Of a DNA stretch of 64,000 nt, positions 52,572 through 59,779 are shown piece after piece; position 1 is the stretch's first letter, and each line of letters opens with the position of its first letter. This stretch comes from Tissierella sp. MB52-C2 (GTDB taxonomy: Bacteria > Bacillota > Clostridia > Tissierellales > Tissierellaceae), in the NCBI RefSeq assembly GCF_030931715.1, contig NZ_CP133261.1, positions 992,001 through 1,056,000 of the forward strand, given 5' to 3'. The position numbers and the translations under genes are program-made. The notes beneath the pieces are model-generated. The model was not told where the DNA came from. It saw only the letters and a program-made list of their open reading frames with translations, and made no database searches.

Positions 52572-53561
52572 ATGTATATAATTGAAGGAAGACAAGCATC
52601 CAGAATAGAACCTGTAACTTTTTCAGATCTAAATATGTTGGAAAATGATATTGAAGAAATTTTAAGAAATAGTATTGATATGCTTTGTGATGAAGAAGAA
52701 TCTATGCTTATTATTGGTAGGCAGGTTCAGAATGAAAAAAATGGAAGAAGTGATCTCACTGCAGTCGATAATAATGGAAATATAGTACTTATTGAAATTA
52801 AAAGGGATAAAAAAGATATAACATATCGTAAAGAAGGATTTGAATTTCAAGCCATTAGATATGCTGCAAGCTATGCAACAATAGAAAATATTGATGAATT
52901 GGTAAAAAAGACTTATGCACCATATATTGAAAAATATAAAGTTGAATTTGAACCTGGAGAATTAACATCTTATGAACTAGGAATTAGAAAGCTTAACGAA
53001 TTCCTTGTAGAAAATGGTGCGGTAAATAATTTTAATAAAAAACAAAGAATAATTCTAGTTGCATCTGATTTTGACGAACAGACACTTTCAGCTGTTTCAT
53101 GGCTTAATAGTAATGATGTAGATATTAGCTGCTATCGGTTAATACCATATCAATTGAAAGAAGATATATGCTTGAAAGTTGAAAAATTACTTCCAGTTAC
53201 AAACTATAATGATTACTATGTTAATTTAATGGATAAAAAAATATCCTCTTTTAATCAAGGTACGAAAAAAATTATAAGGCGGACATTACCTAAAATAAAA
53301 GATATGTTAGAGTGGGGCGTTATTAAGACAGGAGATATAATCACCGCAAAAGGTAAAGGGGATGAAGGAGAGCTTCTGGCCAATGGAAATGTACTAGTAA
53401 ACGGAGAAGAAAAATCTATGCAAGTATGGCTTAAAGGCATCTTTGGTTGGGCAAGTATTCAAACTTATGTATTTGCTGTTCATAAAGACACGGGAAAGAC
53501 ATTATCACAAATTAGAGAGGAATATATGGCCGATAAAGAGTCAGGAGGTATTGAATTATAA
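52572..53561 (+). CDS. NucS/DUF91-like nuclease with C-terminal RAMA-type domain
   Basis: A 329-residue protein. The N-terminal half has the PD-(D/E)XK pattern with D64 region GRSDLTAVDNNGNIVLIEIK, that is D...EIK, as in endonuclease NucS and DUF91 proteins. The C-terminal 90 residues (GVIKTGDIITAKGKGDEG, then LVNGEEKSMQVWLKGIFGW) look like a RAMA domain, which is found next to nucleases and methyltransferases and is thought to read modified DNA. Together this suggests a modification-dependent or modification-sensing nuclease. There is no neighbouring methyltransferase. TAGGAGTG lies upstream. It sits immediately after att-like unit 7. Assignment of both domains is by motif only. Confidence 0.7.
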   Translation: MYIIEGRQASRIEPVTFSDLNMLENDIEEILRNSIDMLCDEEESMLIIGRQVQNEKNGRSDLTAVDNNGNIVLIEIKRDKKDITYRKEGFEFQAIRYAASYATIENIDELVKKTYAPYIEKYKVEFEPGELTSYELGIRKLNEFLVENGAVNNFNKKQRIILVASDFDEQTLSAVSWLNSNDVDISCYRLIPYQLKEDICLKVEKLLPVTNYNDYYVNLMDKKISSFNQGTKKIIRRTLPKIKDMLEWGVIKTGDIITAKGKGDEGELLANGNVLVNGEEKSMQVWLKGIFGWASIQTYVFAVHKDTGKTLSQIREEYMADKESGGIEL

Positions 53562-53717
53562 AGAGCAATAACACAACAGATAATTATATGTACAAACTTT
53601 TGAAAATGGCGTTTTTACGATATTTTTTGGAGGTTATTGATATTTGATGAATTTTGGGTCCGTTTTAAGATAGATGATGATTGGACTGGACTCGATTAGG
53701 TAGATACGACAAATAGT
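53562..53717. other. Spacer between the nuclease gene and the decayed IS3
   Basis: About 150 bases with no gene. The left inverted repeat of the IS3 copy was not found here, so that end is probably lost or too diverged. Confidence 0.3.
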
Positions 53718-54353
53718 CTATTTAGTCAGATTTAGTTTTTCATATTCTAGGGGAGATAAATAGCCAAGCGAACAGTGTCTTCGCTTCCTATTATAAAATA
53801 GTTCTATATATTCAAATATAGCTTTCTTGGCTTCTTCACGTGTAGCAAAAACTTTATTATTATCCATCATTGCTAACTCTAATGCATCTAGTACTAATTA
53901 TTCTCTCATATTTTTATCCATAGACCAACCGACAATTTTACGAGTATATACATCCATATAAGCCATAAGGTATAGAAACCCTTCTTTAGTAGGAATATAT
54001 GTAATGTCGCCAACCCAAGTTTTATTTCTCATATCTGCAGAGAAATTTTGCATAAGAATATTATTCTTTATTAGGTCTTGTTGAATCTTTTTATAACTGT
54101 CGTGCTTCTTCCTGGGGTGTTTTCCAGATAAACCGCACTCTCTCATTATCCTATACACTCTTTTATGGTTAACAATTATACCCCTAACATCTAGTTCTAT
54201 TTTTACTCTTCTATATCCATAGCACATCTTAAATTGGTTATGTATATCTGTAATATATTCTTTTAAAGCCTCATTCTCAACTGATCTTTTACTCGGAGTT
54301 TGATTAATGTATTTGTAATAACCTGATCTTGAAACTTTGAGCAATTTACACAT
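53718..54353 (-). pseudogene. IS3-family OrfB with a stop and internal deletion
   Basis: The minus-strand frame encodes MCKLLKVSRSGYYKYINQ, the HTH_21 part, then NKTWVGDITYIPTKEGFLYL and GWSMDKNMRE followed by TAA. The frame then continues [17 protein letters not shown] and [20 protein letters not shown]. Compared with intact IS3 transposases, about 70 residues with the second D and the E of the DDE triad are missing. The gene is non-functional. Confidence 0.85.
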
Positions 54354-54400
54354 TGTTTGAACACAATACTCATTAGAGTGTTCTTTTATAAATCTAAACT

Positions 54401-54694
54401 TTACTTGCTTTGTACCTTGAGGAAGGCTGAGTACTTCTTTAGAATTTCACATTCCTTTTGCAAAGAATCCACTTTTTTATTAAGTTTTGTTATTTCAAAT
54501 TCGTGATCTCTGCGAGCGTTACCTTCACCAGAGAAAGCTTCACTTCCGTGAGCTTCATATTCATTTACCCATCTATATACCATATCTCTAGATAAGTCTA
54601 GCTCATTAGCTATATGTGATATTTTCTTACCTTCCTCAATAACTTGTTTAACAACTTGAACTTTAAATTCTTTACTATACTTTTTTCTAGACAT
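54401..54694 (-). CDS. IS3-family transposase OrfA (second copy)
   Basis: A 97-residue protein with the OrfA helix-turn-helix (YSKEFKVQVVKQVIEEGKK, then ISHIANELDLSRDMVYRWVN) and the coiled coil (ITKLNKKVDSLQKECEILKK). It is complete, but its OrfB partner is broken. It is related to, but clearly different from, the OrfA at 44,121. Confidence 0.88.
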   Translation of the reverse strand: MSRKKYSKEFKVQVVKQVIEEGKKISHIANELDLSRDMVYRWVNEYEAHGSEAFSGEGNARRDHEFEITKLNKKVDSLQKECEILKKYSAFLKVQSK

Positions 54695-54901
54695 AAAGTA
54701 CCCCTCCTAATAAAAGTATTGACTAAATCTACTAATCTATACGTCTACTAAAAGGGGTTCAGTCCAAATTTTTATTTTTTAAACCTGTCTACCATAAGGG
54801 GAGCATATCACGGTTAACTTATGATTGATAGACTTCGCCTTTTTTTCATATTAAAGTGAAAATGATAGTATTTTATATAATTAAAAAATTTGAAAATATG
54901 T

Positions 54902-54941
54902 ACAAAAGTTAGCTGACAAGAATTTTATTACATATTATACT
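54902..54941 (+). promoter_or_regulatory. Promoter with a 16-bp motif shared with the lanM promoter
   Basis: ACAAAAGTTAGCTGAC at 54,902-54,917 is followed after 18 bases by TATACT at 54,936-54,941. The identical 16-mer occurs at 59,627-59,642 with TATGAT at the same distance. The motif occupies the -35 region, so it may be the binding site of an activator or an unusual sigma factor. It drives the secreted-protein genes from 55,022. Confidence 0.6.
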
Positions 54942-55021
54942 TTTATTAATCTTTCCAGATATGAGATTAATAGTTAACTAAATAAAAATGATAGATATCT
55001 CTATGTGGTGGGATAGTTGGA

Positions 55022-55369
55022 ATGAATATTTTTGTAGTATGTGTAATGGTGTTTCTATTTGGAAGCATGTATACTTTTAGTTCTATCATAAATCCGAAGG
55101 GTTTTATGATAGAGATGGATTTTATATTTCCAGTTAACGAAAATGGTGAAACTTACGGAGAAAATATTTTTGAAGATGCTTTGCCAGATTTAATTGCTGC
55201 TATTGGTGATGACGGGACTGAAGGATACGTTAGGGAGGGAGACTTGAGAGGAGAAAATTTTAAAACACCGGAAGAAGCTTTGCAGCACATACCAAAAACC
55301 AAAATACTATTATATGAAAAAGATGGTAAGACTATCTTGGGGGAATTTACTTTAAATACTAGCCATTAA
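55022..55369 (+). CDS. Small membrane-anchored or secreted protein with a GDDGTEGYVR domain
   Basis: A 115-residue protein with one N-terminal hydrophobic segment (IFVVCVMVFLFGSMYTF), so it is exported or anchored with the rest outside. The C-terminal 70 residues contain NENGETYGENIF, LPDLIAAIGDDGTEGYVR and ILLYEKDGKTILGEF. The same motifs, in the same order, end the next protein (55,394). The family is unknown to me, although TYGxA...PDLIxAxGxDGTEGYVR is recognisable in other firmicute exported proteins. The two genes are 24 bases apart and surely co-transcribed. Confidence 0.6.
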   Translation: MNIFVVCVMVFLFGSMYTFSSIINPKGFMIEMDFIFPVNENGETYGENIFEDALPDLIAAIGDDGTEGYVREGDLRGENFKTPEEALQHIPKTKILLYEKDGKTILGEFTLNTSH

Positions 55370-55393
55370 TAAAATTAAATAAGGAGTAATAGT

Positions 55394-56158
55394 ATGAAGA
55401 AAATATATAAGAATATTTTGAGTATTTTATTAGTTTGTATTTTAGTATCGGTAAGTAGTTTAACAGCATTTGCAGGTATAGCATCAGATTGGAAGGAATC
55501 ATCTGTTAAAGGATATAATTACAAATATAGATCGGACATATGGACGATATATTATGTCTCAGGAAATACCATTGAAGGGGTGGGAATTGTGAAATCCACT
55601 GCTGGAAATGTACCTGCAGGTTATATGGGTGTACAAGCTAGGTTATATACTTCAAATGATACTTTAAAATATTCAAGTGCTTATGTTTATAATGAAATCG
55701 CCGTAATAAATGAATATGCATATACTTCAGCGACATCTTCATCAGGGTATTTTTATTCACAGAGCCAAGTAAAACTATATAATGGGGATGGTTATAACAC
55801 TTATAATGCATATCAGTCACCAAATGCAGCAGTTCCAACTTCCTTAGATATATCTATGGATTCCTATGGAGTTACTAGAAACAATGAAACCTATGGTTCT
55901 GCTCTATTAGCAGAAAAAATTGGACAAGAACCAGATTTGATTTTAGCTGTTGGAACTGATGGAACTGAAGGCTATGTTAGAGCTTTAGATTTAGCAAGGA
56001 CACCAAAAACGACAAAAGATGCCATTAATATTGGACTCATGAGTTCACAAGATCGAGATATTCCTTTGTATGATTTAGAAGGTAATGTAATAGGACAATT
56101 CATGTTAAATGCTGTAGAAAAAGAAAAGGTGGCTGAATTAGAGTTAAAAATGAAGTAA
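55394..56158 (+). CDS. Secreted protein sharing the DGTEGYVR domain
   Basis: A 254-residue protein with a classic signal peptide (SILLVCILVSVSSLTAFA, cleavage after AFA near residue 28). The middle is tyrosine- and serine-rich with beta character (WTIYYVSGNTIEGVGIV, SATSSSGYFYSQSQVKLY). The end repeats the domain of the previous protein: NNETYGSALLAEK, PDLILAVGTDGTEGYVR, IPLYDLEGNVIGQFMLNA. It is therefore a fusion of an unrelated secreted region to the same C-terminal domain, or the previous gene is a short paralogue. AAGGAG precedes the start. Function unknown. Confidence 0.65.
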   Translation: MKKIYKNILSILLVCILVSVSSLTAFAGIASDWKESSVKGYNYKYRSDIWTIYYVSGNTIEGVGIVKSTAGNVPAGYMGVQARLYTSNDTLKYSSAYVYNEIAVINEYAYTSATSSSGYFYSQSQVKLYNGDGYNTYNAYQSPNAAVPTSLDISMDSYGVTRNNETYGSALLAEKIGQEPDLILAVGTDGTEGYVRALDLARTPKTTKDAINIGLMSSQDRDIPLYDLEGNVIGQFMLNAVEKEKVAELELKMK

Positions 56159-56262
56159 ATTCTAAAACTGATTCCCTTGATGTTCGTGAAAAAGTGTACA
56201 CATAAACAAAATATTCTGTCGGATTATTACTCATGATAAAAACTTTAAAAAGGAGTGGTATT

Positions 56263-56958
56263 ATGTTTAAAATCAAAAAAATATTACCAGTTTTTTTAGC
56301 AATTCTAATGTTAATCCCAAGTGTTAATGTATTAGCACAAGAACATAACATGACTGAAAAAGATTTAAAACTAGAAGAATTAATATCATCAATAGATATT
56401 GACAGAGAATTAAATAATGCAATTAATGGAGTTATCGATAATGAAGTTCCTAAAGAAATAATAGACCAAATAAAAATTGAAGGAGATTTTATTTCTGAAG
56501 AATCTTTAATAAGAAATTTTTCTACATTACCTTCAGAAACCCCAGAAATAGAAACAGGTTATACAGTAAAAAAACTTGGAGAAATTGATGGTGAACCAGT
56601 ATATTCAATGACAGCATATGCTAAAACTAAAACAATAGACGATGAAGCAACAAAATTGGGAGTTACTGCACTTGTTGGACTGGTTTGGATAGATAATTTT
56701 GGACCAGAAAATGAACTAGAAAGTGTCTTTTATGGATGGAAAACAACCGGGAATTCCACAGTATCAAATAGGGAGCTTAGAATTCTCATAGATGAGACAA
56801 ATAAAGATGGAATAATTTATCCAAGAAGTAATGACTATAAACATTTTAGTTATTATAGAAAAGGATTTAGATTTAGTGCAAGTACAACTGCAGATGTTTC
56901 TGATGGTAGAAATAAAGGATTTATAAATGTTAAGGCAGAAACAAGATTATGGAATTAG
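56263..56958 (+). CDS. Secreted protein of unknown function
   Basis: The start at 56,263 follows AAAAAGGAGTGG and gives a signal peptide, KIKKILPVFLAILMLIPS then VNVLA, with likely cleavage after VLA. The upstream in-frame ATG at 56,233 lacks this support. The mature protein of about 205 residues has an acidic N-terminal helix-rich part and a C-terminal beta-rich part (SMTAYAKTKTIDDEATKLG, LESVFYGWKTTGNSTVSN). No family is recognised. It lies about 105 bases after the previous gene, and a separate promoter is not excluded. Confidence 0.6.
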   Translation: MFKIKKILPVFLAILMLIPSVNVLAQEHNMTEKDLKLEELISSIDIDRELNNAINGVIDNEVPKEIIDQIKIEGDFISEESLIRNFSTLPSETPEIETGYTVKKLGEIDGEPVYSMTAYAKTKTIDDEATKLGVTALVGLVWIDNFGPENELESVFYGWKTTGNSTVSNRELRILIDETNKDGIIYPRSNDYKHFSYYRKGFRFSASTTADVSDGRNKGFINVKAETRLWN

Positions 56959-56993
56959 GTTTAAAATATAATTATTAGAAGGGGTGAATTTTA

Positions 56994-57454
56994 TGAAAGC
57001 TAAAGATATTCTAAAAATATTTATCTCAATATTATCATTTTTTATAATTGGGATTATAATACTTCTAATAATTGCTAATACAATAAACCTATATAATTAT
57101 TTCAATATTTTTATAGTAGATTTCTGTAAAATAATCCTAAGTATTTTAATAGCATTTATTATATTTAGAATAAAATATAGTAAAGAATCAAAAAAACAAA
57201 ATTATAAGGACTATAAAAAACAATTAAGATTAAAAATTTTATTCACTATTTTTCTATCAGTAATATTCATATATAATGCAGAAAATCCAATAAGATTATA
57301 CTCATTAATGGATTATAAAGAGTTTTATCTCAACTGCATTTCAGTAATACGAGGCTCATTTACCTTAGTATTTATCCTTTCAATGATTACAACATATTTG
57401 ATACTTGAATATAGATACATAAAAAGGAGTTGTTTCAAAATAAATAGTCCTTAA
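56994..57454 (+). CDS. Four-helix membrane protein of unknown function
   Basis: A 153-residue protein starting after AGAAGGGG. Four hydrophobic segments are visible: IFISILSFFIIGIIILLII, FIVDFCKIILSILIAFII, KILFTIFLSVIFIY and GSFTLVFILSMITTYLI. A basic loop (KYSKESKKQNYKDYKK) separates segments two and three. The stop is followed by a strong terminator, and the IS1182 remnant begins within 70 bases, so the C-terminus (YIKRSCFKINSP) may have been altered by the insertion. It is probably the last gene of the secreted-protein run. Confidence 0.55.
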
Positions 57455-57462
57455 TAAAAGAA

Positions 57463-57503
57463 AAAGAGTTCAGAGAGCGGTTGCTCTTTGAACTCTTTTT
57501 TAG
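57463..57503 (+). terminator. Rho-independent terminator after the membrane protein gene
   Basis: AAAGAGTTCAGAGAGC and GCTCTTTGAACTCTTT pair in a long stem around a short GC-rich loop near 57,478, ending in TTTTTT. Confidence 0.75.
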
Positions 57504-57518
57504 TATGCTTTATCTGCT

Positions 57519-58903
57519 ATGAAAAACCATACTAAAGTTAATCATAAAGCAAAAATCAAAAAAATGCAACTAACTTTTAGTTTTGATTTGACTAATAATT
57601 TTGATATAGATGATGAGGTTTTCCTGGTGCACAATATTATTGAGGAGATGAATTTAAAGTTTTTAGATAGTGCCTACTCTAATAAAGGTAGAAAGCCAGT
57701 TGTAGAATCAAAGACCATGTTGAAAATTTTAGTTTTTGCATACATAAATAGAAAATATTCAGCTAGAGATATTGAAGATGCCTGTAAATATGATCTTCGA
57801 TTCAGATGGCTTTTAGATAATGGAAAATCCCCTGATCATGTAATCATCAATAGATTTAGGAATAAGATATATCCCTTCATGGATGAAATATTGCATCAAC
57901 TAGTAAATTTGCTAGTAGAACAAGGAGAAATGGATTTAAAAAGTATATACATAGACGGAACGAAAATTGGAGCAAATGCTAATAGATACACATTCGTGTG
58001 GAAAAAATCTATACTTAAATATCAAGAGAAATTAATACAGAAAATACTAGAATACTTCAGAATTAATGAAAATTTATCTAGTGAAGATTGTAAAAAGCTT
58101 GTTCTGCTTTTATGAGATTAAAAGATGATCATATGAAAAATGGTCAGTTAAAACCTGCTTACAATATTCAATGTGCAACGAATGGCGGATATATTGTAGA
58201 CATAGAGGGATTTAGTAATCCTGCAGATGTGAGAACCTTAACTCCTTTTATGGATAAACTTCTAAAAAAATATGATACAAGAATAAATAGAGTTGTAGCA
58301 GACTCAGGATATGAAAGTGAGGAAAATTATCTTTACCTAAGGAAAAAGAAAATAAAACCTTTCATAAAACCCTTAAATTATGAAGTGAAAAAGATAAGAA
58401 AATATAAGAATGAGATATCAAGAAAAGAAAATATGACTTACTGTAAAGCAGAAGATTACTATCTTTGTCATAATAATAAAAAGCTTAAGTTTGAAAAGAT
58501 GATATATAGAAAAAATAAATATGGATTTAAAAGTGAGTCTAAGGTTTAACTATGCAATGACTGTCTAAATTGTACATATTCTAGAGATTGCATCGATATG
58601 AAAAACAAAACTGGATTGAAACGCATATATATTTCTGAAGGATTTGAAGAATTAAGAAAAGAATCAGAAAAAAATATAATGACAAAAGAAGGAATTACAG
58701 AAAGACTTAATCGTTCAATTCAGGCAGAAGGAGTATTTTCATATATAAAATCAGGAATGCAATATTTAAGATTTAAACATAGGGGTATGGAAAAAGTTGT
58801 TTCAGAAATAAAGTTACTAAGTATTGCAATAAATATAAGAAAACTAAGTAGTAAAATAAAGGCAGACAAATTAGGTTTTATCCGATATAAAGAAGTGATT
58901 TAG
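57519..58903 (+). pseudogene. Decayed IS1182-family transposase in three fragments
   Basis: Fragment 1 (57,519-58,115) has the N-terminal DUF772 region (KTMLKILVFAYINRKYSAR, HVIINRFRNKI, IYIDGTKIGANANRYTF). Fragment 2 (58,112-58,549) has MRLKDDHMKNGQLKPAYN and VVADSGYESEENYLYL, part of the DDE domain. Fragment 3 (58,598-58,903) has the C-terminal ITERLNRSIQAEGVFSYIKS and QYLRFKHRGMEKVV. Compared with intact IS1182 transposases there are frameshifts and a deletion near 58,100, plus a TAA near 58,547 followed by another break. No functional product is expected. Confidence 0.85.
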
Positions 58904-59046
58904 AAATAGAAAACACCATAAATAAAATGAGGTTTAGAAAAATCTAAGCTTTATTTCCTGTACCCTAAATTAACTTAGAGAGAGTATATTTAATATTTAT
59001 AGGGACTCATATAACTTAGTTGTCAACTTTGATATAGAAAAAGAGG

Positions 59047-59089
59047 TGTTTCATAACTGATTTATCAGTTATGAAACAGCCCCTTTTTA
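59047..59089 (+). terminator. IS1182-type terminal hairpin (terminator-like)
   Basis: TGTTTCATAACTGA at 59,047-59,060 and TCAGTTATGAAACA at 59,065-59,078 form a 14-bp perfect stem with a TTTA loop, followed by GCCCCTTTTTAT. This sequence is typical of the end of IS1182-type elements. Confidence 0.7.
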
Positions 59090-59388
59090 TTTTTACTAAC
59101 TTTTTTTAGTACATAATTTTTTACTCTAATATTCCATTGATACCTTAAAACAATATTAGTTAAATCTTCTCTTAATTCTTCATTGTCAGTATTTGTCAAA
59201 TCTTCATCTTCAGCATCATCAAGATTTAATTTTTTATGAATCTCTTTAAACTTAAATCCAAAACTAGTTAATCTTTTCCTATGAAGTGCATTATCTAAAG
59301 TTTTAACTACTTCATCAGTTAAATTTTCTTTAATATTTCCTTTTTCATCTCTACTTATAACAAAGATAAAAATACATATCACCCTCAT
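59065..59388 (-). pseudogene. Minus-strand gene remnant cut by the IS1182 end
   Basis: A 107-codon frame on the minus strand with good protein character (DEVVKTLDNALHRKRLTSF, then EIHKKLNLDDAEDEDLTN and DLTNIVLRYQWNIRVKN). Its last codons (KKGLFHN) are made from the IS1182 terminal sequence, so the natural C-terminus was lost to the insertion. No family was recognised. The start (MRVICIFIFVI) is weak, so the 5' end may also be missing. Confidence 0.4.
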
Positions 59389-59435
59389 TTTTATTTGATT
59401 TTGCCAGTAAATAATAATTATTTTACTAATTTAAG

Positions 59436-59612
59436 AGTTTATTTATCACAAAATAAATAACTAAGATCACCATACTTGAAGTTAAAGCCATTGGAAATGC
59501 TATTTTTGCCTTGCCTCTAAAGTCTGTATGTTCAACTATTTTGAATATAACTGACTTTTTGTATAACTGAGATTCTCTTTCCAATATATTTTGAATTTGT
59601 ATATTTATTAAA
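59436..59612 (-). pseudogene. C-terminal fragment of a membrane protein (minus strand)
   Basis: Read on the minus strand: IQNILERESQLYKKSVIFK, IVEHTDFRGKAKIAFPMAL, then the hydrophobic MVILVIYFVINKLLN and TAG at 59,436-59,438. There is no start codon in frame. It overlaps the lanM promoter region, where its upstream part would lie. This is the end of an otherwise lost gene. Confidence 0.4.
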
Positions 59613-59626
59613 ACTAAAGAATTTAG

Positions 59627-59666
59627 ACAAAAGTTAGCTGACTATAAAATATAAAAGAGATATGAT
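59627..59666 (+). promoter_or_regulatory. Promoter of lanM with the shared 16-bp motif
   Basis: ACAAAAGTTAGCTGAC at 59,627-59,642, then 18 bases, then TATGAT at 59,661-59,666. It is the same layout as at 54,902. The leader before the TTG start of lanM is about 107 bases. Confidence 0.6.
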
Positions 59667-59779
59667 TAATAGGATTGAGGTAAAGAATTTATATATAAAA
59701 GAATCCAAATTATATTGGGTAATAAAGATAGTGGTAACTATAAATAATTTTAACTTATAAATGAAAGAAGGTAAAAATA

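Larger units (their letters stand above)
53718..54805 (-). mobile_element. Decayed IS3-family element (second copy)
   Basis: It contains orfA (54,401-54,694) and a deleted orfB. The right end at about 54,805 (GTCTACCATAAGGGGAGCA) matches the end of the IS3 element at 40,563 (TGCTCCCCTTGTAGTAGAC read in reverse). The left end is not recognisable, so its boundary is approximate. Confidence 0.7.
58904..59779. other. Gap between the IS1182 remnant and lanM
   Basis: It holds the IS1182 terminal palindrome, two minus-strand gene remnants and the lanM promoter. I searched for a lanthipeptide precursor (short frame with a GG/GA leader and Ser/Thr/Cys-rich core) and saw none. Confidence 0.4.

Noticed and set aside
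55022..57454. The secreted proteins as lanthipeptide precursors
   Set aside because: They are 115-254 residues with ordinary signal peptides or anchors and have no GG/GA leader followed by a Cys-rich core.
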